Source of the DNA: Clostridia bacterium
GTDB taxonomy: Bacteria > Bacillota > Clostridia > Oscillospirales > CAG-272
Direction: 5' to 3'
DNA length: 64,000 nt
Assembly: GCA_017503325.1 (NCBI GenBank)
Contig: JAFVTI010000030.1
Location: 1 to 64,000, forward strand
Made by a program: the position numbers and the translations under genes. The notes beneath the pieces are model-generated. The model was not told the DNA's origin. It worked only from the letters and a program-made list of their open reading frames with translations, and searched no databases. Positions 7,606 through 15,699 of this stretch are shown here, piece after piece. The number at the start of each line of letters is the position of its first letter. The first letter of the stretch is position 1.

Positions 7606-8532
7606 TTGTTATCCCCCCGCCCCATCCTTCTCTCTGCAGAAGGAACCACAGAGCAAGTCACTGAAGCAGTAACCGATGCGGTTGCCGAAGCAGGTGCCGC
7701 AGGCTACCTCGACGCCATTCTGGCTTGGCTCAGCCCCGAACATCTCATTCCTCTTTGTATCAGCATCGCCGGCAAGATCCTGGCTTGCCTTCTTATTTTG
7801 GTGATCGGCAATCTGCTGATCAAGCTTTTGCTCAAATTCTTCCCCAACGGCAAGAAATTTGACAAAATGGACCGCACCGTTCGTGTCTTTTTACACCATC
7901 TGATCAAGATCGTGCTCAACATCTTGCTGATCGTTTCGATCGTTGCAATCATCGGCGTACCCATGGCGTCTGTCATTACTGTCATCGCCAGTGCAGGTGC
8001 TGCCATCGCCTTGGCATTGCAGGGCTCGCTTTCTAACCTTGCAGGTGGCTTTATGCTGCTTTTGTTCCGCCCCTTCCGTATCGATGACTTCATTGAAACG
8101 CAGGGTGTCAGCGGCACTGTGATTGACGTCGGCTTCTTCTACACGACGATTCGCACAGGTGACAACAAGCACATCATGCTTCCCAACGGCGGTCTGACCA
8201 ATTCCACCGTCATTAACTACTCCCGTGAGGAGAACCGCCGTGTGGACATTGATTTCAGCATTGCCTACGAATCGGATTGCGACAAGGCAATCAAGATCAT
8301 CAACGACGTCATCACCGCTCACGAGCTTGTACTCAACGATCCCGCCCATTTCGTCCGTATGACCGAAATGACCGACAGCGCAGTCAAAATCACAGCCCGC
8401 GCCTGGTGTAAAAACAGCGACTACTGGACTGTAAAGTTTGACATTGGAGACAAGGTCAAGGCATCGTTTGCACAGAACGGAATCAGCATCCCCTATCCGC
8501 AAATGGACGTTCATATCAAGGACAACAAGTAA
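7606..8532 (+). CDS. MscS-family mechanosensitive channel
   Basis: A protein of about 308 aa with a hydrophilic N-terminus and three hydrophobic helices (about 45-70, 85-110, 115-145). The pore helix is rich in Gly and Ala (VIASAGAAIALALQGSLSNLAGG), as in MscS TM3. The cytoplasmic beta domain follows, with PFRIDDFIE and LPNGGLTNSTVINYS. It should open under membrane tension to release solutes during osmotic downshock. I prefer the TTG at 7606, about 8-10 nt after AAGGAAG, to a GTG at 7597 that touches the ribosome site. A strong terminator ends the unit. Confidence 0.92.
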   Translation: MLSPRPILLSAEGTTEQVTEAVTDAVAEAGAAGYLDAILAWLSPEHLIPLCISIAGKILACLLILVIGNLLIKLLLKFFPNGKKFDKMDRTVRVFLHHLIKIVLNILLIVSIVAIIGVPMASVITVIASAGAAIALALQGSLSNLAGGFMLLLFRPFRIDDFIETQGVSGTVIDVGFFYTTIRTGDNKHIMLPNGGLTNSTVINYSREENRRVDIDFSIAYESDCDKAIKIINDVITAHELVLNDPAHFVRMTEMTDSAVKITARAWCKNSDYWTVKFDIGDKVKASFAQNGISIPYPQMDVHIKDNK

Positions 8533-8540
8533 AAAATCTG

Positions 8541-8570
8541 AACGGCAGTTCTCCGTGAACTGCCGTTTTT
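8541..8570 (+). terminator. Rho-independent terminator after mscS
   Basis: A 10-bp stem, ACGGCAGTTC with GAACTGCCGT, is followed by a T-run. Confidence 0.88.
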
Positions 8571-8582
8571 AAGGAGAAATTT

Positions 8583-9098
8583 ATGCAAAAGGCAAACAGA
8601 CTTCTTGTTACACCCAATCCCGTTGCCGATCTTTACGAGGTCTTTTCCGCAAACGGCTGTCGCCTTGCTACGGCAGAATCCTGCACGGGCGGACTTGTGG
8701 GCGGCCTCTTGACCTCACAGCCGGGTATTTCCTCTGTATACGTGGGCGGCTTTGTGACGTATACTAATCAAATGAAGACCGATCTCTTAGGCGTTCCCGC
8801 TGAGATGATCGCGCAATATACTGAGGTTTCCGCGCCCGTGGCAAAGGCTATGGCAAAGGGTGCAAGAGCGCGCACCGGTGCGGATATCGCCGTTTCGCTG
8901 ACAGGCATTGCAGGTCCGGGCGGTGGCAGTGAGCAGACCCCTGTGGGCACGGTCTATATCGGTGTCAGCTCGCAAGGTCGCTCCTTTGCCGTACGCTACT
9001 GTATGCCCGACTACCTGCCGCGGCACGAGATCCGCTCCCGCGCTGCGCTGCTGGCCTTGACGCTTGCCGTGCGTGAAGCAAAATCGCAACAGCCTTGA
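8583..9098 (+). CDS. pncC: CinA C-terminal domain: nicotinamide-nucleotide amidohydrolase (PncC)
   Basis: At 171 aa this is the stand-alone CinA C-terminal domain, not the full two-domain CinA. Motifs are RLATAESCTGGLVGGLLTS, GGFVTYTNQMKTDLLGVP and SLTGIAGPGGGSEQTPVGTV, all hallmarks of the family. It should deamidate nicotinamide mononucleotide to nicotinic acid mononucleotide in the pyridine nucleotide salvage cycle. An AAGGAG site precedes the ATG, directly after the mscS terminator. It reads toward pfkA, which has its own promoter. Confidence 0.9.
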   Translation: MQKANRLLVTPNPVADLYEVFSANGCRLATAESCTGGLVGGLLTSQPGISSVYVGGFVTYTNQMKTDLLGVPAEMIAQYTEVSAPVAKAMAKGARARTGADIAVSLTGIAGPGGGSEQTPVGTVYIGVSSQGRSFAVRYCMPDYLPRHEIRSRAALLALTLAVREAKSQQP

Positions 9099-9121
9099 TC
9101 ATACATTTTTTGCAATTCCTC

Positions 9122-9150
9122 TTGATTTTTTTAGCGAAATATGGTAGAAT
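9122..9150 (+). promoter_or_regulatory. Promoter of pfkA
   Basis: TTGATT and TAGAAT are separated by 17 bp, about 50 bp before the chosen pfkA start. Confidence 0.7.
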
Positions 9151-9200
9151 ACTGAATTGAGATATTTTGTGACCCCATGAAGGGACAGAAAGGCAAATAC

Positions 9201-10277
9201 ATGGCAAAGTTCAAGAAAATCGGTGTTTTGACGTCGGGCGGCGATGCTCCCGGCATGAATGCGGCTGTCAGAGCCGTTACAAGAAAGGCATTGGCTGAGG
9301 GCATTGAGGTCGTTGGTATCAACGGCGGTTATGCAGGTCTCTTAAACGGTGATCTGATTCCCCTGGAATCCCACAGCGTTTCCAATATCATCACCCACGG
9401 CGGTACCATGCTGTACTCCTCCCGTTGCCCCGAGTTCGCAACTCCCGAGGGCATGGAAAAGGCGCTGAAGACCTGTCGTGAGCAGCATATTGACGCGATC
9501 GTGGCCATCGGCGGTGACGGCACCTTCCGCGGCGCAACTGATATTACCAACCACGGCATTCCCGCGATCGGCATTCCCGCAACCATTGACAACGACATTA
9601 CCGCAACCGATCTGACCATCGGCTACGATACCGCTGTCAACACGCTGCTTGGCATGATCGACTTTCTGCGTGATACCTGTGAATCTCACGCAAGATGCAA
9701 CGTCGTGGAGGTCATGGGCAGAGACTGCGGTCTGGTCGCGCTTTACGCCGGCATTTGCACGGGTGCGGTTTCGATCGCAATTCCCGAGGTTGGCTTTGAC
9801 GAGGAGGCTGCCATCAAAAAGATCGCAAGCGTGCGTGATAAGGGTAAGAGAGGCATTATCGTGGTGTTCTCCGAGGGTATGCCGCAGGTAAACGGCCGCA
9901 AGTACAGTGAGTACTTTGCCGAGAAGGTACAGGAAATCACCGGTGTTGAAACCAAGTTTGCTCGCGTTGGTCACATCATTCGCGGCGGCGGACCTACGCT
10001 GCGCGACAGAATGACTGCGACACAGATGGGCGTTGAGGCGGTCAATCTGCTGCTTCAGGGCAAGTCCAATCGCGTCATGTGCGTGCTGGAAAACAAGATC
10101 ACCAACGAGGACATCAACTACGCGCTGGTGCTTGACCGCATGTACAAGGGCAAGCTCAAGGACGGCGACTTAGATCGCTTCAGTGCCGACGAGATCGCTT
10201 CCATGCGTGCTCGCTGCGCTTACCGCCAGGCAAAGATCGAAAAGCTTTACCACATGGCTTACGAGATCTGCAACTGA
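9201..10277 (+). CDS. pfkA: 6-phosphofructokinase, ATP-type
   Basis: This 358-aa enzyme phosphorylates fructose 6-phosphate to fructose 1,6-bisphosphate in glycolysis. The nucleotide loop is GVLTSGGDAPGMNAAVR, the GGDGT motif has Gly at the position that is Asp in pyrophosphate-dependent enzymes, and the catalytic region reads ATIDNDI rather than the KTIDND of PPi enzymes. These residues point to ATP as donor. The substrate motif VVEVMGRDCG and the C-terminal GHIIRGGGPTLRDR are intact. The ATG at 9201 follows AAAGG at good spacing; an in-frame ATG at 9177 has no ribosome site. Confidence 0.95.
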   Translation: MAKFKKIGVLTSGGDAPGMNAAVRAVTRKALAEGIEVVGINGGYAGLLNGDLIPLESHSVSNIITHGGTMLYSSRCPEFATPEGMEKALKTCREQHIDAIVAIGGDGTFRGATDITNHGIPAIGIPATIDNDITATDLTIGYDTAVNTLLGMIDFLRDTCESHARCNVVEVMGRDCGLVALYAGICTGAVSIAIPEVGFDEEAAIKKIASVRDKGKRGIIVVFSEGMPQVNGRKYSEYFAEKVQEITGVETKFARVGHIIRGGGPTLRDRMTATQMGVEAVNLLLQGKSNRVMCVLENKITNEDINYALVLDRMYKGKLKDGDLDRFSADEIASMRARCAYRQAKIEKLYHMAYEICN

Positions 10278-10290
10278 TCAAGGAACAATA

Positions 10291-10325
10291 AAAGGACGGA
10301 GTCTTGCGGGACTCCGTCCTTCTCT
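10291..10325. terminator. Bidirectional terminator between pfkA and a convergent gene
   Basis: The 12-bp stem AAGGACGGAGTC/GACTCCGTCCTT is followed by TCTCTTATT on the plus strand and preceded by AATAAA-type A bases. It serves pfkA and, in reverse, the small membrane protein gene. Confidence 0.8.
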
Positions 10326-10597
10326 TATTCCTCTTGCTCAGGCTCGTTCTGCTTTTGCTCCGGCGGAACGTGCATTTTTTTGAGAATCATTTTAACCACG
10401 TAGAAGCCCATGATCAACACAGCAGCAATGATGATAATTACCACACTGACCTTTTGCAGTACGTCCATAGTGGACATCAGATCGGCCGCCTCGGCTGCAT
10501 CTGTTCCCTGCTCGGCTGCAAAGGCTGTCAGAGTACTCGCCGTGCTTGCCCAAACGGTACAAATCGCTGCCCAGATCTTCATCATTCCATGCTTCAA
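10325..10597 (-). CDS. Small exported membrane protein, unknown function
   Basis: About 90 aa. An N-terminal signal-like helix ends near AFAAEQG. One strong transmembrane helix (VSVVIIIIAAVLIMGFYVV) follows, then a basic stretch and a charged Glu/Gln-rich tail. The start is probably TTG at 10597, spaced 8 nt from an ideal GGAGGTGATC site; a GTG at 10606 would overlap that site. I do not recognise a family. It lies about 80 bp downstream of the glycosidase gene and may be co-transcribed with it. Confidence 0.65.
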   Translation of the reverse strand: MKHGMMKIWAAICTVWASTASTLTAFAAEQGTDAAEAADLMSTMDVLQKVSVVIIIIAAVLIMGFYVVKMILKKMHVPPEQKQNEPEQEE

Positions 10598-10677
10598 TGT
10601 GATCACCTCCGAAGTTAAAAATTGCTCTTACTTATATAGACGACAAAAATCACGAAAAGTTTCGGATTTTCAAAAAA

Positions 10678-12000
10678 TTATCGATTTTTTGCAATAAAAT
10701 CGCGATAGAAATGTGCGCTCTTCTTCCAGGCGGTGTTTCCCTCCCGGTCGCAGGACATAATGCCGAATTTGAAATTGTAGCCTGCGCTCCACTCAAAGTT
10801 GTCCATCAGACTCCAGAGGAAGTATCCGCGCACGTCATAGCCCTCGTCGATCGCCTTTTCTACGTACTCCAAAAAGCCCTGCACGTAGCGGATGCGATCG
10901 TCGTCCCAAATCATACCGTCTGCACCCACGGGCTCGTCGCCCTCGAAATACGTCCCGTTTTCGGTGACGTAAAACGGAATATCCAGCTTATACATGTCCT
11001 TCAGCATAACGATGGCGTCGTATACAGCCTTGGGATAATATTCGGTGCGGTTATTGAGGAAGTTGCCGCCCTGCGAGAAGTCGGCCTGTACCTTTTGATT
11101 ATGTGTCACGGGAACGCGATTATATACATTCAACCCGAAATAATCTGTTTTTTGTCTCATAATTGCATAATCCTCGGGCGCGATCTGCATCAGCGTACCC
11201 TCGTGCGCCAGATGCTCCAAGATATAATCGCTGTAATGCCCTGCATACAGCGGATCGCAATAAAACTTCCAGTTGCGCTCGTCCTGGTCGATCATCAGTG
11301 CAATATCCTCGGGCGAGTCGGTCAGCGCATGACGCTTCCAAATGTCAATGACTGCACCGATCTTGGAATCTCTGAGATTGCGCGCGCGAAATGCCTGCAC
11401 GCCCTTACCGTGCGCGACAAGGATATTGTGGCGCGCCTGATTGCCCCAGGATTCATTGGTATGCCCCGGTGCAAAGCCGCCCAGCGCGTAGCCCACGTAG
11501 GTGGCAATCGGCTCGTTGATGGTAGCCCACATGGGCACAATGTCACCGTACGCGGCAAACATCTTGTCAGCATACTCGCCAAACCATTCGATCGAGTCGC
11601 GATTGACCCAGCCGCCCTTGTCCTCAAGAACCTGCGGCAGATCCCAATGGTACAGCGTGACGCTGGGAGTGATGCCGTGCGCCAGCAGCTGCTCAAAGGC
11701 ACGTCTGTAATAGTCTATGCCGGCTTGATTGACTTGCCCCGTGCCGTTTGGCATGACGCGCGACCAGGAGATTGACATGCGGTAGGCGTTGACGCCGAGA
11801 TCGCACAAGTTTTTCAGGTCGCGGTCAAATTGATGATAGCTGTCACATGCAGTTTCGGGCGTGTGGCCGCCAAAGATCTTGCCGGGCTTTGTTGCCATAG
11901 TATCCCAGATGCTGGGCGTACGGCCGTCTGCGGTCACACCGCCCTCGATCTGCCCTGCGCTGGTTGCGCAGCCCCATAAAAAATCCTTTGGAAATGCCAT
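10678..12000 (-). CDS. Glycoside hydrolase family 1 (beta-glucosidase-type)
   Basis: A 440-aa GH1 enzyme of normal length. The acid/base Glu163 lies in TINEP and the nucleophile Glu347 in VTENG. Other GH1 hallmarks are FLWGCATSAGQIEGG at the start, YRMSISWSRV, LYHWDLPQVL and GYFLWSLMDNFEWSAGY at the end. It has no signal peptide, so it acts in the cytoplasm, hydrolysing imported beta-glucosides or related disaccharides. No 6-phospho-binding signature can be called with certainty. The ATG lies 14 bp after the GNAT-RluA gene, the last major gene of a tight operon led by an XRE regulator. Confidence 0.94.
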   Translation of the reverse strand: MAFPKDFLWGCATSAGQIEGGVTADGRTPSIWDTMATKPGKIFGGHTPETACDSYHQFDRDLKNLCDLGVNAYRMSISWSRVMPNGTGQVNQAGIDYYRRAFEQLLAHGITPSVTLYHWDLPQVLEDKGGWVNRDSIEWFGEYADKMFAAYGDIVPMWATINEPIATYVGYALGGFAPGHTNESWGNQARHNILVAHGKGVQAFRARNLRDSKIGAVIDIWKRHALTDSPEDIALMIDQDERNWKFYCDPLYAGHYSDYILEHLAHEGTLMQIAPEDYAIMRQKTDYFGLNVYNRVPVTHNQKVQADFSQGGNFLNNRTEYYPKAVYDAIVMLKDMYKLDIPFYVTENGTYFEGDEPVGADGMIWDDDRIRYVQGFLEYVEKAIDEGYDVRGYFLWSLMDNFEWSAGYNFKFGIMSCDREGNTAWKKSAHFYRDFIAKNR

Positions 12001-12014
12001 ATTTTACCTCCGAT

Positions 12015-13205
12015 TTAATCAAACAGATTCCAAGGGTAGCCCCCCGTCGGGGTGCTCTGCACCTCGATCTCTTTGCCCGTTTGCGGGTGCGTCACGCAAA
12101 GACGCGTTGCCCACAAAGCGGTGGTGCAGCCCTTCTCGCGACTGCCGTATTTGCCGTCGCCAAGCAGCGGATGCCCCGCGTGCGAGAATTGTGCGCGGAT
12201 CTGATGCGTGCGCCCGGTCTGCAGCGTGACCTCGACCAGACTGATCTCTTCCCTTTGCGCAAGAACCTTGTAGGTAAGTCGCGCCTCTTTCACGCCCTTA
12301 CGGGGCGAGGACACAACAAAGGCTTTGTTCTTGGCCTTGTCGTGGTACAAATAGTCCACCATGCTGCCGCAAGGCTCTGAAAGCGTGCCCTGCACGACGG
12401 CCAAATATTGCTTACTGATCTGCTGGCCGACCACCATGCCGCCAAGCCTTGCCGCGCTTTGTTTGTCCTTGGCGTGCAGGATCGCGCCGCCCGTAGCGGT
12501 ATCCAATCTGTGCACCAAATAGATCTCGGGCGAGTACCCGCAGGCCTCTCTCCAAGCAGCAATGCAGGAAAGCAGATCCGAGCCGTCCGCGTGTGCGGGG
12601 TCGGGCTGGCTGGGCTGGCCGACAGGCTTTTCGCAGATCAGAATATTCCTGTCCTCGTACAAGATCACGGGGGCTTTTTGCAGGATGGGGCGCAGATCCT
12701 TTTCGTAGGCAAGACGCACAGCACCGCTTGCAAGATAGATGGTGCCACACGGCAAAAATCCTTGCTTTTCAAGGAATTTACGCATACGCACGTTGCCGTG
12801 ATGCGTATCGATCCTCACCGATCCAAGACTCGCGCGCAAGGCGCGACTGACTGCATACTTCATTGCCTCGGCAGCGCCTCCCCGGCCGCGCATGGCGTCC
12901 GACATGGCCACACGGTGCACAGTCATATACGTGCCGTCGGTCAGCCATGCACCGTCGTAAATCTTGTCATACGTGGGCTCGCCGTCCGCGATCATGGCAA
13001 AGTACCCTTGCACCTCGCCACCCACGCACAGCACGTAGCCGTAAGCCTTTTGTATGTCGTCCGCAATATGTGCATCGGTCGGATATCCGTCCTGCCATTG
13101 GTCGATGCCAAGTGCTGCAATGGCTGCACGCGCCTGGTCAAATACCCGCATGATGGCCGCGATATCCGCCTCGGCCGCGGGTCTGATCCTGATTTGATGA
13201 TTCAT
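12015..13205 (-). CDS. Fusion protein: GNAT acetyltransferase plus RluA-type pseudouridine synthase
   Basis: One continuous 396-aa frame holds two domains. Residues 1-170 are a GNAT domain (MTVHRVAMSDAMRGRGGAAEAM, GNVRMRKFLEKQGF). Residues 176-396 are an RluA-family synthase with DRNILICEKPVGQPSQPD, the catalytic HRLDTATGG, and LQTGRTHQIRAQFSHAGHPLLGD. The second domain should isomerise uridine to pseudouridine in rRNA or tRNA. The first may acetylate a small molecule or protein. There is no stop or frameshift at the join, and the ATG overlaps the upstream lipoprotein stop as ATGA behind GGAGGTAATAAG. Confidence 0.9.
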   Translation of the reverse strand: MNHQIRIRPAAEADIAAIMRVFDQARAAIAALGIDQWQDGYPTDAHIADDIQKAYGYVLCVGGEVQGYFAMIADGEPTYDKIYDGAWLTDGTYMTVHRVAMSDAMRGRGGAAEAMKYAVSRALRASLGSVRIDTHHGNVRMRKFLEKQGFLPCGTIYLASGAVRLAYEKDLRPILQKAPVILYEDRNILICEKPVGQPSQPDPAHADGSDLLSCIAAWREACGYSPEIYLVHRLDTATGGAILHAKDKQSAARLGGMVVGQQISKQYLAVVQGTLSEPCGSMVDYLYHDKAKNKAFVVSSPRKGVKEARLTYKVLAQREEISLVEVTLQTGRTHQIRAQFSHAGHPLLGDGKYGSREKGCTTALWATRLCVTHPQTGKEIEVQSTPTGGYPWNLFD

Positions 13206-13528
13206 TGCTTATTACCTCCGCAGCGCGAGCAAGGTCCGCTTGCGCCGTGATTGGCTGCCTCGGCAGCCGTGCCCGATTGCAACTCCTTTGCATTTTTCAG
13301 ATAACTGCAGTTCGGATCCTTGTGATATTTCGTGCCACTCTTAGTCCAGTACACCTTGCCCTTGACGCTGACGTCGGGGGCCTCATCCTGTTTTGTACGC
13401 GCCTCATACAGCGATTGCTGCTCCTCGGGACTCAGCACCTCACCGCTGACCACCTCTATGCCGCCCTGCTCACGACAAGCGGCCAAGACAAATAGCAAAA
13501 GCAGCAAAACGATATAAGCTTTTCTCAT
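13202..13528 (-). CDS. Lipoprotein with a C-terminal cysteine motif
   Basis: A 108-aa lipoprotein: a signal peptide with lipobox LAAC (Cys18), then a hydrophilic part and a C-terminal domain reading VYWTKSGTKYHKDPNCSYLKN...CSRCGG. The CSYL and CSRC cysteines plus the His resemble the small metal-binding motif seen at the end of many Firmicute surface proteins and nucleases. Function is unknown. It overlaps both neighbours by 4 bp, so it belongs firmly to the XRE-lipoprotein-GNAT/RluA-GH1 operon. Confidence 0.8.
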   Translation of the reverse strand: MRKAYIVLLLLLFVLAACREQGGIEVVSGEVLSPEEQQSLYEARTKQDEAPDVSVKGKVYWTKSGTKYHKDPNCSYLKNAKELQSGTAAEAANHGASGPCSRCGGNKQ

Positions 13529-14418
13529 ACCGTGCTCTCCGCAAGCAGCTTTTCCTGCACCGAAAGCTTGTGCAACGCATGGTCGTATGCGCCCTTGTAG
13601 TCATCCAAGGCCTTGCAGCAGGTTTCCATATCGTGCAGCACGCGGTAAAGCAGCACCGGGATGGGTGCATCCTCGTCCGCAAGAATGCTTTGCAGAATCG
13701 CGTACGCGCCCGCAAAATCCCCTGCCGCCTTTCGCTCGGTGGCCTCAATATGCATGGTCAGATGTCGCTCCAGCGGTGAATCACCGTCAAAATGATGCAA
13801 AGGAGCAAGGTTTTCCAGCTGCTCCATGATCAGCGCGTAGCGGCAAAAGGTCTCCTGCCACGCGGAAAAATCGCGCTCTCCCGGTAAAAGGTTCTCGGCC
13901 TCATATGAGGTCAGCGAGACCGAAATGCTGCGCATGTAGCGGAAATATACGATAGCGGGGGCGGTGATGTGCCCCGTATAATAGGTCGTTTGATCAGCGT
14001 CGCGCAGAGCTGTATCAAACCAATGGCACGCATTGTGCAAATTCCCCGCCAGAAATTCCTCCTTGGCGATCTCCAGGGCGCACTCCGCCATAAGCAGCGC
14101 AATTTCATCGTCCGATTCGGACAACACCGACTCGCACATGTGGCGGCAGATGCGAAAGTCTCCCATTTTATAGGCTCTGCGGATATTGGGCATGTGGCGA
14201 ATCTTCTGATACAGAAATTCGTTCTCTTCCTCTGCAAGCAAAAAGCCTGCAGGCACGCCTAAGCGGTTGGCAAGATACACCACGGTGGGCAAGGACGGCA
14301 ACGCCGCACCGTGCTCGATGCGCGAGAGCATATTGCGCGTGATAAAATCCCCCGCAAGCTCCTGCTGGGTGATCATTTTGGACATCCGAAGATTCTTGAT
14401 CTTCTCACCGATGTTCAT
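13525..14418 (-). CDS. XRE-family regulator with helical repeat domain
   Basis: A 297-aa regulator. Residues 1-60 are a Cro/C1-type helix-turn-helix (MNIGEKIKNLRMSKMITQQELA...MLSRIEHGAALPS). The rest is all-helical and resembles the TPR-like C-terminal domains of RRNPP-type peptide-responsive regulators, though no clear TPR consensus can be assigned by eye. The ATG at 14418 follows GGAGG; a GTG four codons upstream overlaps that site. It heads the operon and probably regulates it, with a promoter at 14456-14484. Confidence 0.85.
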   Translation of the reverse strand: MNIGEKIKNLRMSKMITQQELAGDFITRNMLSRIEHGAALPSLPTVVYLANRLGVPAGFLLAEEENEFLYQKIRHMPNIRRAYKMGDFRICRHMCESVLSESDDEIALLMAECALEIAKEEFLAGNLHNACHWFDTALRDADQTTYYTGHITAPAIVYFRYMRSISVSLTSYEAENLLPGERDFSAWQETFCRYALIMEQLENLAPLHHFDGDSPLERHLTMHIEATERKAAGDFAGAYAILQSILADEDAPIPVLLYRVLHDMETCCKALDDYKGAYDHALHKLSVQEKLLAESTV

Positions 14419-14455
14419 ATAAACCTCCACAAAGGTAATTTCTATTTACTATTTT

Positions 14456-14484
14456 ATTATACTACAGGCAGAGCCGTATTGCAA
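14456..14484 (-). promoter_or_regulatory. Promoter of the XRE-GH1 operon
   Basis: On the minus strand TTGCAA and TATAAT are separated by 17 bp, 38 bp upstream of the XRE start. Confidence 0.75.
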
Positions 14485-14559
14485 TATTTTTTTGCAAAAA
14501 ACGGGCAGTTTTTTTAGATTTATGATATAATGAATACAGACGAAACGGAGGTGTTGCAC

Positions 14560-15279
14560 GTGAGTGTCTTTTGGATCAAGATCATTGCCATGGTGACTAT
14601 GCTGATCGACCATACGGCGGCGGTCGGAGAATTCCCGGGGTGGGAAATCTGGCGCATGATCGGGCGGGTATCCTTCCCTTTGTACGCCTTTTTGCTGGTG
14701 CAAGGCTTTGTGCATACGCGCTCAAGATGGAAGTACCTTGTGCGGCTTGCGGCGTTTGCGGTGGTTACGCAGCCGATCTATACCTTCTGCTTTCACGATA
14801 CGTGGTGGAAATGGGATCACTTGAATATTCTGTTTACGCTCGCGGCAGGTCTTTGTGCCATGTGGATGTTGGATCTTGCCAAGCGCATGGCGCAAAAACG
14901 CGGTAAGGGTTGGTGGTACTATTCCCTTTTGCTGTGCATAGCAAGCCTTGCGGTGGTATATGTGGCCGATTGTATGGGCGTGGATTACGGCTGGATGGGC
15001 ATTGCACTCATGCTGCTTTTGTACGTCACGACAGACGCAAAATGGGCGTGGTGCCCGATCGCCATGCTGTTTGCGTTCCGATATCAGCTGACCACGGGCG
15101 CGTGGGACGAGCCGGTCTATCAACGCGGAATCTTTGCAGCAGCCGCGTTTGTTCCCATGGCGTTCTATAACGGAGAGATAGGCCCCAAGCCCAAGAGTAA
15201 AGTGTGGGCAGCTGTGGTCAAATACGGCTTTTACGCGTTCTATCCCCTGCACCTGCTGGTGCTGGCGGTGGTGTTTTGA
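14560..15279 (+). CDS. TraX family membrane protein
   Basis: A 239-aa protein with about seven hydrophobic helices. The start WIKIIAMVTMLIDHTAAVG and the motif RMIGRVSFPLYAFLLVQGFVHT match the TraX/acyltransferase-like family. The prototype TraX of F plasmid acetylates pilin, but chromosomal Clostridia copies have no known substrate. The GTG at 14560 is chosen because it lies 8 nt after GGAGG; an upstream ATG at 14530 precedes the ribosome site. A TATAAT at about 14525 suggests its own promoter. It is divergent from the XRE operon. Confidence 0.88.
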   Translation: MSVFWIKIIAMVTMLIDHTAAVGEFPGWEIWRMIGRVSFPLYAFLLVQGFVHTRSRWKYLVRLAAFAVVTQPIYTFCFHDTWWKWDHLNILFTLAAGLCAMWMLDLAKRMAQKRGKGWWYYSLLLCIASLAVVYVADCMGVDYGWMGIALMLLLYVTTDAKWAWCPIAMLFAFRYQLTTGAWDEPVYQRGIFAAAAFVPMAFYNGEIGPKPKSKVWAAVVKYGFYAFYPLHLLVLAVVF

Positions 15280-15328
15280 TAATTCCCTCTTTTCGATTCA
15301 TATATAAGACAGTCAATGAATGAAAATT

Positions 15329-15350
15329 GCCACCAATATGGTGGCTTTTT
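15329..15350 (+). terminator. Terminator after the TraX gene
   Basis: The stem GCCACC/GGTGGC with loop AATAT is followed by TTTTT. Confidence 0.8.
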
Positions 15351-15364
15351 CATATGCAGTTTTG

Positions 15365-15640
15365 GTGAAAGAGCGTCCGCAAGATGAATCTCACCCACCG
15401 CAACCGCGTCGATTATTCTCGGCTCAGTCGCCTCGAATTATCTCCGCTGCGGTCCCCCCTCTCCCGCGGAGAGGGCTGATCATGGCTGCCTTGTTTTGGT
15501 AAATCGAGTAAGACGGATGCTCACAAAAAGCCCTCTCCGCGGGAGAGGGGGGACCGCAGCGGAAGTAAATCGCGAATACTTGGAGCGATTGACTGACGCG
15601 GTTGCGGTGGGTGAGATGCATCACTCGGACGCTCTTTCAC
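15365..15640. repeat. Large inverted repeat, about 112-bp arms and 51-bp centre
   Basis: The left arm (15365-15477) and right arm (15529-15640) are inverted copies. Perfect blocks include GTGAAAGAGCGTCCG at the outer ends, CTCACCCACCGCAACCGCGT in the middle and a GC-rich block containing CTCTCCCGCGGAGAGGGCT at the inner ends, with a diverged section of about 40 bp in each arm. No transposase is encoded. It sits between convergent genes and looks like a miniature inverted-repeat element or two head-to-head repeat copies. Confidence 0.85.
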
Positions 15641-15645
15641 GTCTT

Positions 15646-15685
15646 GAAAAAAGCAGGAACCTGAATGCATGCAACAGGCTCCTGC
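15646..15685 (-). terminator. Terminator of the 15.7-kb XRE gene
   Basis: On the minus strand the hairpin GCAGGAgCCTG/CAGGtTCCTGC is followed by TTTTTTC. Confidence 0.8.
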
Positions 15686-15699
15686 TCAACTTATTTGGT

